Shown here one piece after another: positions 9,804 to 19,350 of a stretch of 32,446 nucleotides of DNA (position 1 is the first letter of the stretch; each line of letters opens with the position of its first letter). The position numbers and the translations under genes are program-made. The notes below the pieces were generated by a model. The model did not search any database. It saw only the letters and a program-made list of their open reading frames with translations, and was not told where the DNA came from. Source of the DNA: Penium margaritaceum (lineage: Eukaryota > Streptophyta > Zygnematophyceae > Desmidiales > Peniaceae); assembly GCA_023375785.1 (NCBI GenBank), contig SZWC01007392.1:96228-128673 (forward strand). Direction: 5' to 3'.

Positions 9804-10504
9804 AACGCCACAGCTGAAGAAAGGGCCCTATGGAAGAGACGATGTGATCAAGCGTTCGCCATCTTGGCGATGCAAAATTCTGACAGGCTGAAGTTTCTTA
9901 TCAAGGACAACAATGCTACCTTGAACCCTCGAACAGCATGGGTGGCACTACGCAACCGCTACCAAAAGGTCACAGATTCAGAACTCCACAATCTCTTCAT
10001 TCAATTCTGTGAACTCAAAATGGGAGACACAATCCGACTGGAAGACCACGTGGCTCAACTGAAAGTACTGGTTGAGAGAATGCAATCTATGGGACAAGCC
10101 CTGGCAGAGAAGGTGGTTGTACTACGACTATTTGCCAGCCTACCAAGCAGATTTAACACTACCGTTGAGCAACTTCTGACTTTTCAAGAGCAAGGAGCCA
10201 CTTTCGACACAAGACTTCAGAACCTTGAAGCTGCCAGACTTCTCCCAGCACCAGCTGCAGCATCAAAACCCCTGAAGGTATGGAAGCTGCCCTGGCTGCT
10301 AGATTGGGCAACCAACATCACAACCAGCGACCTCGCTTTCAAGGATATGGCCAAGGAGGATCTGGTGGTTCGCATTTTTCCAACAGCTCTTCTCAGCATA
10401 TCTTTCAACGTCCCTCCAGCCACAACAACAACATTCCCCACGGAGCACCCGGAAGCAAAGGCTTCGAGCATGTCAAGTGCTGGAACTGCAAATGATTTGG
10501 CCAC
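9804..10504 (+). pseudogene. gag: E2 gag, start lost in gap, frameshifted
   Basis: Just after the N, sequence such as ATAEERALWKRRCDQAF, RTAWVALRNRYQ, LFIQFCELKMGDT and ALAEKVVVLRLFASLPSRF is characteristic of the copia gag (UBN2-type) capsid region. A frameshift near 10270-10280 moves the frame to one reading GNQHHNQRPRFQGYGQGG and a CX2CX4HX4C zinc knuckle (CWNC...H...C). A TGA at 10493 sits inside the knuckle, two residues after the second Cys. From there the same frame runs without a break into pol, consistent with a single gag-pol polyprotein. The true start codon is hidden in the assembly gap at 9803. Confidence 0.85.
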
Positions 10505-12854
10505 TTGAATCGTTACTGTGATAAACCGAGACGGCCCAGATACCCACCGCAACATGCTCTTCTCACAGCAGGGCCTGAGGCAGATTCAGCTGATGCAAGT
10601 TTTTTGGGCAATCTCAAACAGATGATGATGCAGATGGCTCAAGGCTGGAGCCAACTAATACATCAAATGGAGGCCATCAGTCATCAAAGCAATGCCACTA
10701 GCAACACTGCCATCAACTTCATCCACGCGCCTGAAGATCTACCAACTTCGCAGTCTACAGAAACGATTTCACAATCAGCCTCAGATACAGCAGATTTCAT
10801 CCTTGAAGAACTTGCTCTCTGCACAATCGACAGTGCCTTCTTACCGGCTGCCGGGATCCTCGCCTGGATCCTTGACTCTGGAGCTACCAAGCACATGACA
10901 TGCAACAGAACCTGGTTTGCTGACTTCAAAGAATTCAAAACTCCTAAACCAGTCCGGCTGGGAGATGGACGCATCATCCCAGCCATTGGCTCTGGGACAG
11001 TGCGCGTCTCCATTTCTTTTGAAGGCAAAGTTGCATCGCGCATTTTCTCTGACGTTCTCTTTGTCCCAGAGCTTGCAGCTAACTTACTATCTGTGAACCG
11101 TCTGAACGACAAAGGCTGTCGGGTGGTCTTTGAAGCAGATCACAGCTGCCACATCTATGCCAAAGGTGGCAAGATTTTTGCAGAAGCCAAACGGGAGGGA
11201 AATCTCACCATTCTGCCCACCCTTGACACAGAAGCTGATGATGGTACTACGGAAGTCGCCTTGGCAGCCTGTGGCTCTACTTCAACCACTACACAACAAG
11301 ATGACGCAGGGACAATTCTTTGGCATCAACACTTCGGACATGTTGGTTTTGGAACATTGCCTGCCATGTCCAAATCTGCTCTGGTTGAGTCTCTGCCAAC
11401 AAATCTACCCAAACCGAACAACACCTGCTGTGAAGGCTGCCTTGCCGGCAAACAAGCTCAAGCACCATTTCCAGTCCACTCAGAGATTTCTGCCACTGAC
11501 AAGCTTCATCTTGTGCACATGGACTTATGCTGCATCAAGGATGCCTCTATCTCAGGGAAGCATTATTTTCTCGTGCTCTTGGATGATTTTTCTCACTACG
11601 TGTGGCTGCGTTTCTTACGCCACAAATCCGAAGCTGCAGACCACATCACCACATGGATCAAGATGCTTGAGAATGAAACTGATCAACGGGTCAAGGCAGT
11701 CCGATCAGACAACGGCGGGGAATTTGTCAACCAGACCCTCACGGACTTTTATGCGCAACACGGCATCCGGCACCAGCGCACTGTTCCCTACACTCCGCAG
11801 CAAAACGGCAGGGCCGAAAGAATGAATCGTACTCTCCTCAAAAAAGCCCGCTCCATGCTGCGCGCTGCTGGCCTGCCCTCAGGCTTTTGGGCAGAAGCCG
11901 TTAACACTGCAGGTTATCTTCTCAACCGCCTACCCTGCAAGCGCCTACACGGCCAAAGCACGCCATATGAAGTCTGGAATGGCCGTAAGCCCAAGGTTGG
12001 CCATCTCAAAGTGTTCGGCAGCACTGCCTACGCATGGGTGGCCCCCGCCGCACATGACAAGCTGGGCTCTCATACCAAGAAAGGCATCATGATGGGCTAC
12101 GCCGACAATAGCCAATCCTATCGAATCTGGGACCCAGCAGTCCGGCAGATCGTTCGCAGCCGCAGCGCCACTTTTGACAAAACTCTCCGTGACCGTACTG
12201 CCTGCTCTCCTGCAGCTCCTTCCCTCAATGTCATCTCTCTGGACTCTCAACCTGAACTTCCCCCGCAGCACCCAGTTGATCATGGTCATGATGACCATGC
12301 TGGTGTGCTCCCCCCGATTGTTCCCATAGCCGATCGGCCCATCTCTGCTCCGGCATCTCCTCCGCCCCCACCTCCGCCGCCACCCCCACCTCCTGCTGCT
12401 CCCCGCAAGTTCAATCTGAACTACCCTCGCAATTGGGATCCTTCTGCACCACCCAGACGCTCCTCTCGCGTTGCTTCTCTTCAGGCTCTCATCTCCGTCT
12501 TTGTCCGTCCAAGCTCCAAGGCCCGGCCCCATTTGTCTGTGCCCGTCTCCACCGTTGATCCGTCCCCTGATGTGGCTTTTGTCACCCAGGTTGTGGACCC
12601 CGTTAGCTACAAAGACGCCATGTCTCGTCCTGATGCTGCAGAATGGCAGGCGGCCGCCCTGGCTGAGTTTGAGCAACTTCTGAAGCAACACACCTGGGAT
12701 CTTGTTGATCCACCTCCTGGCGTGCCCATTGTCACATGTAAATGGATTTTCAAGACCAAGTTTGATGACTTGGGTGCCATTGACCGCTACAAGGCCCGCC
12801 TTGTTGCCCGCGGCTTCAGCCAGGTTCAAGGGGTCAACTACAGCGACACGTTTG
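10505..12854 (+). CDS. pol: E2 pol, N-terminal part: protease, integrase, RT start
   Basis: This open frame holds the aspartic protease motif WILDSGATKHMT (about 10864-10900), the integrase zinc region (HQHFGHVGFG...CCEGCLAGKQ), and integrase core blocks VHMDLCC, DDFSHYVWLRFL, SDNGGEF, PYTPQQNGRAERMNRT and SGFWAEAVNTAGYLLNR. The C-terminal part has STPYEVWNGRKP and KKGIMMGYADNSQSYRIWDP. A run of about a dozen prolines lies near 12360-12400. Reverse transcriptase begins WQAAALAEFEQL, CKWIFKTK and YKARLVARGFSQVQG. The frame is cut by the N at 12855. All three integrase acids are visible, in contrast to E1 and E3. The residues after the N in this frame are out-of-frame translation. Confidence 0.9.
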
Positions 12855-12855
12855 N

Positions 12856-14049
12856 GGTGATTTGGAGGAAGAGGTGTACATGTCTCAACCTGAGGGATTT
12901 GTGCAGCCGGGGGGGGAAAGCAAGGTTTGTCGGCTGCTCAAATCTCTCTACGGCCTCAAGCAGGCCCCTCGCCAATGGAATAAATGCATTCATGAGTTTT
13001 TCCTCAGCCAAGGCCTCCGTTGACTGCACAGTGACCACTCAGTCTACTACAAAGAGGGTCTCCACAATCTCGGCGTCATCCTCTACGTCGACGATTTAAT
13101 CCTCTTTGGGCGCTCCCTGACTGATTTCTCCGCCTTCAAAAAGGTACTATCTGCCAAGTTTGAAATGAGCGACATGGGGCCCCTCCGCTTCTACCTCGGG
13201 ATTCAGATTCATCACACTCCGCACCCCTCTACAGTCACTCTATCTCAAAGCACCTACATCTCCCGTATGGCCGAGAAGTTTGACCTCAGTCAGCCCCACC
13301 CAACAAGCACACCGCTGCCAGTGGAACACGGTTTGACTAAACCAGTGACCAATGACCTTCTTGCTGACCCAAGCAATGCAAAACTCTACCCCAGCCTTGT
13401 CGGATCCTTGATGTACGCAAGTGTGGGAACCCGCCCAGACCTTTCCTATGCATTGGGGCTACTCAGTAAGGGCTGCAAGAATGCGACAAAAGACCATGTG
13501 CTCTGTGCCAAGAGATGCATCAAATATCTGAAGTGCAACGCTGAACAGAAGATCCAGTACTCTCCACAAGGCTCTGTTCGTCTCATTGGCTTCTGTGATG
13601 CTGACCTATCTGGTGACAAGAGCACCAGCAAGTCTACGTCAGGTTACGTGTTCATGTTGAGTGGCGGCCCCGTGAGCTGGAGATCGAAGAAGCAGTCCAT
13701 TGTGGCCTTATCCTCAACTGAGGTCGAATACATTACAGCAAGTGAAGCAACAAGAGAAGCCGTCTGGCTTCGAATGTTACTCGAAGAACTTGGCTTCAGC
13801 CAAATGGAACCCACTGTCATTTTCTGCAACAATGAGGGGACCATTGCCCTCAGTGATGACCCGGTTCTCCACGATCGCACTAAACACGTGAAGCGACAAT
13901 ATCATTATGTGCGGGACGCAGTGGCAGAAGGAGAAGTACAACTGGAGCACGTTGGAACAAAAGAGCAACTTGCAAATGTGTTCACAAAGGCCCTCGATCA
14001 CCGTCAACATGATGCCCTTTGCACAGGCATGGGCCTGATCATGAGCTGA
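12856..14049 (+). pseudogene. pol: E2 pol, C-terminal part: RT and RNase H
   Basis: The pol frame resumes after the gap at GAT 12859 ([14 protein letters not shown]). It reads [16 protein letters not shown], a TGA at 13021, then ILYVDDLILFG (YVDD at 13084-13095), MSDMGPLRFYLGIQI, VGSLMYASVGTRPDLSYA, and RNase H blocks CDADLSGD, SGYVFMLSGGPVSWRSKKQ, EVEYITA and RTKHVKRQYHYVRD. It ends at TGA 14047. The gap removes the part of RT that would hold the first catalytic Asp (the QMDV-type block), so gap size cannot be judged. The third RNase H Asp is Asn (FCNNEG, 13828), unlike CDNQ in E1. Confidence 0.88.
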
Positions 14050-14376
14050 TTTCAACACTCCACCAAGCCCGAGCATCCAGCCTAAACTCCAAGATCAGAT
14101 GTACTGTGATGACATGTAGTCAGGCTGAGATGCATGATCAACTGGGAAGAAAAGGGCACAAGAAGAAACACACCAAGGGAGGGACTGCAGAGTGATTCCC
14201 TCGTCCCCCAATGTGAGGATTGGACTGAGGGCGAGGACTGAGGGCCACAGTGTTCAAACAAATCAAAGAATAAACAAAACAATTTCAGACATACGGGGGG
14301 GTCCATTCCACATGCACGACCATTTTTTTTTTTGTTTATTTCTTTTCTTGTTGTTTCATTGCCGTAATTGGAGCAT
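14050..14376 (+). other. E2 3' untranslated region
   Basis: This is noncoding sequence between the pol stop and the polypurine tract. It includes an AATAAA (about 14269) and a T-rich run near 14323-14350. No conserved protein is seen. Short ORFs here look accidental. Confidence 0.6.
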
Positions 14377-14387
14377 AAGGGGGGGAA
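14377..14387 (+). other. E2 polypurine tract
   Basis: AAGGGGGGGAA immediately precedes the 3' LTR start TGTTGAG and is the expected plus-strand primer site. Confidence 0.8.
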
Positions 14388-15268
14388 TGTTGAGAAAGAG
14401 GGTCAAAGCTGTTTTATGCTCCAAAACGGCATAACGGGAGGGCCAGGGGAGAGGCGCCACTCTCTCCCCTGACCCTCCACCACCTAGCCTACTCTACCAT
14501 GCCTACTCTACCGTGCCTGCTGTGGGTCAGGAGAGAGGACCAGGCCCATGCCTCCCCTGCCCATTCATTTTTACCTGTATTCGGTGTTCACTGTCAGCAG
14601 GACCATCATGTATGTTCAGTAGCTTTGCGCAATCTTGTCAAAAGGCTCCTGGAGTGAGAAACCTAGCAGAGCTCCAGGAAGATAGTGACGTGGCACATCG
14701 AACAGAAATGAAGGCTAGGCAACCGGACCACCAGTCCGGTCAACCACAGGAGGAAGACCGACAAAGACACATGGGGGGGAAGCACTATGTGATCCACATA
14801 TCTGCATGAAGACTCCGCACACCACAGGATAACGAATCAACGGTCTACGACTATCGCATGATTGATTTGCCCTAATCAATTATGTGACAGTCCGCCAAAG
14901 GAGCTATTCACCACCATCAACAAAGAAGACAGAACAGAGACCAGACCAGCGGGACCACCGCACAGTACCAGACGGCAGCACCGCCGGCCCCTGACGGCAC
15001 CGCTGTCGCGAAGCGAACACCAGGGAACGAGATTAGACAGACTCAGTACTTAGTGCAGTTCTTCTACAGTAGTGAATTCATTCTTGTAAAGTGCTCAATT
15101 AGCTCTGTACTTAGCAGCTGGAGTTAAAGAGTGTTTTCCTCCTCCCGCCATTGCAGTGCAGTGCTGATCTGGCCTGATTGGCCTGTGTTGATCTGTACAG
15201 TTGGATGCGATTGTTTCGCGCATGTCTCACTTGGAATTTGCGACATCTAACGATCCTGTACTACAACA
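14388..15268 (+). repeat. E2 3' LTR
   Basis: It matches 8921-9802 throughout, from TGTTGAGAAAGAGGG to CTACAACA, with most substitutions in the first 300 bp. The break of similarity after CAACA fixes the 3' edge of E2. Confidence 0.88.
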
Positions 15269-15526
15269 ATGCCACTGGCGACCAATGAGCTGGTGCATTA
15301 GCAAGAAAGTACATGCAAGGACCAGCCAAGTGTCATTTTGGGGAAATTGCGTAAGTCTCACAACCTTCAAGGGCTTAGCAATATTCAAGTAATGACAAAC
15401 ATCAAGGACATGGCAAAGATAATTACGGCGTGACATGACATGTTGGTGTATGGAGTTTGAGCTACCATGTAGCCTTGTTTAGGGTATCTCCTACTTTCAG
15501 CTCATACTTCTCCAGTGGCTACATTC
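15269..15526. other. Background DNA between E2 and E4
   Basis: These 258 bp match none of the elements and have no ORF of note. They end with CATTC, the E4 target duplication. With 8884-8920 and 32114-32446 this is the only DNA in the window I cannot assign to a retrotransposon. Confidence 0.55.
15522..15526. repeat. E4 target-site duplication, left copy
   Basis: CATTC directly abuts the terminus of the E4 3' LTR and is identical to 32114-32118 at the other end. Five bases is the standard copia duplication length. Confidence 0.75.
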
Positions 15527-15910
15527 ACTTGGGAACTATTTTGTAGTGCAAGGTGAGGCAGTTGCATTGTTAATAAAGCATGCGGGCTTCCACGCTCGTT
15601 GCTTAGTCTGCTACCCCCTCCGTCTCCTCTACAAACGAAGTCTGAGTACTCTGGATTCGTTATTCGGAGATGCGCGCGATTGTTAGCACCAGGGAGCAGC
15701 CGAAAACTATACGTGACTGGTTAATAAGTAAGAATGAGCAACAATGGGAGACCCCTCCAAAAAGCCCTGCCAGACGGCCGACAACACAAACCCGAGTGTC
15801 GTTCGTTTTGCCTGAAAACTGGGGCACACCATGATACACACTCTAGGAACGCAGTCCTACGGTCCGAATCAGCTAGAAACATAGCCATAGGAGTTATGGC
15901 TGCCGAAACC
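15527..15910 (-). repeat. E4 3' LTR, terminal half
   Basis: This aligns with 31262-31750 of the E4 5' LTR in the same orientation (shared GCTTCCACGCTCGTTGCTT, GAATGAGCAACAATGGGAGA, CCAGACGGCCGACA). It has a deletion of about 100 bp near 15758. It stops at 15910, exactly where the plus-strand E3 LTR begins; the rest of the LTR resumes at 23641. Confidence 0.82.
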
Positions 15911-16764
15911 TGTTGGTTTTCCTGCATCTCTCTTTGTACTCTGTTGTGTTCTCCCGGCTTGTGTACATTGGCGTGCAGATGACTGACGGCGAGACTTGAC
16001 GCCGCTGGAGTGTCGCTCGGTGGAGCCGACGCACGCTGAGGCCCACTCACCCGTTGATGGAGCCTCCTCCCTCTGGCGATGCACTAAGCTCCATCGGCAG
16101 GCCTCCTCGGTGGTCGGGCCGCCGGCGGTCACTGCCACTGCAATTGCTGTTTGCATGCACCTAGCGCTGTGTCTGGCTGTTGCATTGCATCTGCAGCATC
16201 ATGCGGTGCCTAGGGTCCATGTTTCTTGCTGTATGGCCCTGTTTGGCATCGTTGACTGTCGTAGACACTGCCTAGGTTCGGGCAGCCATAACTCTTCACT
16301 GCTATTTTTATAGCTGATTCTGACCGCACGACTGTGTTCGCAGCGGCGGTGTTATGGTATGGTCCAGTTTTCAGGCAAAACGGACGACACCCGGGTTTTG
16401 GGCTATCGGGCTTCTGGCAGGGCTCACCAAGAAAACCCTACCTGCCAGAAAATAGGTCCTAGACTATTTTCTGATTGGCTGGTTAGCTGAGTAACAAGTT
16501 CTACACTAGTGGGGGGGAGCTAGAACTTGGAGGGGTCTCTCATTGTTGCTCATTCTTGATTCCTAATCAGTCACTTTCAGTTTTCAGCTGCTTTCTGGCG
16601 CTAACATTGGCGCGCACGATTCTGAGTAATAAACCCAAAGCTTCGAGACTTAGACTCTAGAGCAGCAGACTAAGGGGGCAGCGGACTTAAGGAACGAGCG
16701 TGGAAGCCCGCACACTACATCAATAAGCTATGCTGCCCCAACCTGTTGCCTAGGTTTTCCAGGC
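15911..16764 (+). repeat. E3 5' LTR
   Basis: About 854 bp. It begins TGTTGGTTTTCC, matching the E4 LTR start TGTTGGTTTTTG, and ends next to the primer-binding site. The E4 5' LTR is of near equal length (852 bp). A TATTTTTATAG at 16303-16313 is a plausible TATA box and AATAAA at 16628-16633 a plausible poly(A) signal; the 3' copy has lost both. A 105-codon ORF at 15996-16313 resembles one in the E4 LTR, but I regard it as chance. Confidence 0.86.
16303..16313 (+). promoter_or_regulatory. Candidate TATA box in E3 LTR
   Basis: TATTTTTATAG lies in the middle of the 5' LTR. The homologous position in the 3' LTR (about 23166-23176) is TAGTTTTCTAG, so the motif has changed there. Assigned by motif and place only. 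Confidence 0.4.
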
Positions 16765-16776
16765 TGGTATCAGAGT
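16765..16776 (+). other. E3 primer-binding site
   Basis: TGGTATCAGAGT adjoins the 5' LTR end. It matches the E1 and E4 sites except for the final base and fits initiator Met tRNA priming. Confidence 0.85.
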
Positions 16777-17040
16777 TGGAGCGTAGCAAGAGGAGCAGCA
16801 GAAGACTGGCGTACAGGTGCCAGACAATGCCGGCGGACCCCCATATGCGCCAAAGCAGGGGAAATGCTACTAGTTTTTTTCCGGCAACATTGACCCGCCT
16901 GGTGGCGGCATCAGATTTTTTCCCACGGCTACTCGGCCAGGGGAAATGTTGCTGAAATTTTGTGGAAGCACTCACCCCCATGCGTGACACGAGGAGGTGA
17001 GCGGCAGGCCGCGTCCAAGACCTACGGGCGACAATTCGGT
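16777..17040 (+). other. E3 conserved leader with repeated GGGGAAATG/TTTTTTCC motif
   Basis: This noncoding leader is clearly homologous to 31000-31249 of E4 on the minus strand (shared GCCTGGTGGCGGC, CAGATTTTTT, CCACGGC, GGCCAGGGGA, GGAGGTGAGC). It contains at least two imperfect units in which GGGGAAATG is followed by a T-run and CGGC. Conservation in a noncoding stretch after the primer site could reflect packaging or dimer signals. This is inference. Confidence 0.6.
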
Positions 17041-17930
17041 AACGTCACCCAGAAGCAGTGACGGGCACCAGCACGCAGTAGCAACAGTCTACAGCACCAG
17101 CAACCACATGTAACGGCAGCGAGCACTAGCAGCAGCAGCCAGCAGCAGTTACGTGCAGCAGCAACAGAAGGCAGAAGAAGCAGCTCGCAGCAGCCCATAG
17201 CAACAGTTCGTAGCAGTAGCAGCCTGCAGCAGCAGCAAGCAGCAGCGGCAGCAAGCAACACTACAGCAGCGTACAAAAGTAGCAGCAGGCTGCAACAGCC
17301 ACAACAGCGAGCCGCAGCAGCATCGAGCTACAGCAGCGGCTACAGCGAGCAGCTGCGAGTAGTGGCTGCTGCTACTCGCTGCTCACAACAAGCGAGCAGC
17401 GAGCAGCACCACACTATAGCCAGCGAGCAGCAGCTCGCTACCAACGAGTAGAAGCCCGCTGCTTGCAGCTAGCAGCGGGTAGCTGCCCGTTGTGACAGAC
17501 AATAAAAGAGAAAAAAATGCAAAGAAAAAAAATCCCCCACCCCACAAGCCTTGCTGCCGCGGCTGCAGCAGCTGCCTTTGCTCCTCAAGCCGCCACAGCA
17601 GCCGTAGCAGCCCGCAGTAGCAGTAGTTGCTGCTACAACTGCAAGCGCAGTAGTAGCAGGAGCACCAGGAGCCACAGCAGCAGGAGCAGCAACTGCAGTA
17701 GTAGTAGCAGCAGCGACAGAAGTAGTAGCAGTACCAGCACTAAGAGCAACAGCAGCAACAGCACCAACAGCACCAACATCAGCAGTAGTAGCAGCAGTAG
17801 TAGGAGCAGCAAGACCAGCAGGATCAGTAGCAGCAGCAGGAGTAGTAGTAGTAGCAAAAGCAACAGGAGCAGCAGCAGCGGCAGGAGGAACAACAATGGC
17901 AGTAGCCATCTGGCATCGTTGGCGACAACC
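17041..17930 (+). repeat. E3 leader: CAG/AGC trinucleotide tracts
   Basis: Two tracts (about 17065-17470 and 17560-17890) are made of AGCAGC, CAGCAA and AGTAGT units separated by an A-rich stretch (17500-17530). The second tract may encode the gag N-terminus, because E4 has an open frame at the same place. All frames give low-complexity protein (Ser, Ala, Gln/stop or Leu). A hairpin lies at 17347-17384. Confidence 0.75.
17347..17384. repeat. Imperfect hairpin inside the E3 leader
   Basis: GAGCAGCTGCGAGTAG faces CTACTCGCTGCTC across a short GC-rich loop. The arms pair over 13 bp with a 3-nt bulge. The surrounding tract has several GCGAGCAG/CTGCTCGC copies, so slippage could have produced it. 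Confidence 0.5.
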
Positions 17931-19350
17931 CTGACCCCCTCGCTGCTCTTCAGCAGCAGCTCGCCGCCTTGACGCAGCAGCTTGCGGTACTACAGCCGTT
18001 GGTATCTCAGACCACCCCCAGTGCATCGTCGTCTTTCACCCCTCCAAGGGCACGCTAGCTGAGTTGTGTCTACTGCCACGCACTACCTGGCGCGGCAGCA
18101 GACTCAGCGCCAACGGTACACAATGACCTCCGTCCTTGGCCCCACTCTGGGTGCCGGCCGCAGGAAAAAGGACTTTGAGACGCCGCCGCCGCCGCTTTAG
18201 GCCGGCGAGCAGTTCTGAAGCTGGGAGCTCAGCTTCCGGATCTGGGCGAAGGGTCAGGGCTTGTGGGCATACTACACCCTACGGTACAATGCCACCCTGG
18301 CCGACCAGCTATAAGACGCTCGTTGTGTCGTCCGTGCTTTAGTCCATGTCTCCCTTGTGGCTTCCCGCCTCGCCCTCGAGCCCTTCTTCGGCGACTTCAC
18401 CGCTGACGCCACCCCAGACCCTGCAGCCGCGTGGCACATCCTCACTCGTCTCCATTGCCTGTCTAGCGAGGCTGAGACCAGCCGCCTGCTGCGGGAGTTC
18501 AACTCCCTGCACATGGAGGAGACCGAGACGGTCACCTCCTACTGGCATCGGGCGGAGGACATCCTTGGTCGACTCGGGACGTCTGCTCCACCCCTTGTGG
18601 CCGTGCTCCTCACCATCAAATGCGGTGCCACCGACGCGTACACGAACGTCTCCATCAACTACCCTCACGACGTCCTCTCCACCATGGCGGCCCAGGGCAC
18701 ACTCATGCCCTGGGCATAGGAGGTCTTCCTCTGGATTGAGGAAGCTCGTCTGGAGTCCTGACTCCAGCGCACGGAGGCCGTCGCCTCCCCTGCCGTCGCC
18801 GCCCGTGCCGTCGCCTCCGTGTCCGTCGCCTCCCCCGCCGCATCTACCTCATCATCGTTAGGGAAGAAGAAACGTTGGAACAAGAAAGGCAAGGGTCAGT
18901 AGCAACAGCAGTAGTAGCCGTGGACCTGGTCCAGTGGTGGTGGCTCGGTCTGCCACAACTGTGGCCAGCCTGAACACGGGTGGTACATGTGCCCTCTATC
19001 GACGGACGAGGCGCGCGTCATCACCAGCATCCGTTGCTAGCACGAGCAACATCTCGCCTCTGCCGCCGTAGCTGTCGCTGGCTCTGCCACCTCGACCTCG
19101 TCCAGCATCTCCACCACTCTGGTTGCCTTGCCTGTTCCGCCGCCACCAATGCCGCAGCCATCGGCGCCGTCACAGTCATCCTTCTATCCGGGCTCCGGCG
19201 CTATCACCCTTCACACCATCGACATTCCCGGGCCGTCCTCCCGCGAGCGCTAGCTGGAGCAGTTCATCGCACTTCAGCTCGGCCTGCTTTGCCGTCCTCC
19301 CCAGGGAAGTGCGAGTTGCATCACTTCTTGCTCTCCTATCTAGCCCTGCA
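17931..19350 (+). pseudogene. gag: E3 gag with many in-frame TAG codons
   Basis: It reads DPLAALQQQLAALTQQLAVL (from 17933), matching DPLATSHQQLATQTQQLATL of E4. It shifts frame by one base near 18046 and then stays in a single frame. Capsid-like blocks are SWELSFRIWAKGQG, LALEPFFGDFTAD, LLREFNSLHMEETETVTSYW and MAAQGTLMPWA. A canonical CX2CX4HX4C knuckle (CHNCGQPEHGWYMC) begins at 18951 after a Lys-rich stretch. In-frame stops include TAG 18198 (Gln CAG in E4), TGA 18216 (Trp TGG in E4), TAA 18312, TAG 18717, TGA 18759, TAG 18900/18912/18915 within a Gln run, and TAG 19038 and 19251 (both Gln in E4). The start codon is not certain. Confidence 0.8.

Larger units (their letters stand above)
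8921..15268 (+). mobile_element. E2: second Ty1/copia lineage, nearly intact
   Basis: This plus-strand element has 881-882-bp LTRs (TGTTGAG...CAACA) with about 35 differences by eye, so roughly 96% identical. Its proteins align with E1 only at the conserved motifs, the base composition is less GC-rich, and it lacks the CAG leader seen in E1, E3 and E4. Two single-N gaps fall inside it. The one at 9803 hides the primer-binding site and gag start; the one at 12855 hides the RT core. Flanks GTGCC (8916-8920) and ATGCC (15269-15273) match at 4 of 5 bases. Confidence 0.9.

Noticed and set aside
15996..16313. 105-codon ORF in the E3 LTR with a similar ORF in the E4 LTR (31668-32159 minus)
   Set aside because: The similarity follows the LTR DNA and needs indels; the third LTR copy (23641-24001) has stops in the corresponding frame. 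Probably not a gene.
17469..18026. Minus-strand Ala/Thr/Val-rich and poly-Leu ORFs in the E3 leader
   Set aside because: Mirror frames of trinucleotide repeats; the real gag lies on the plus strand.
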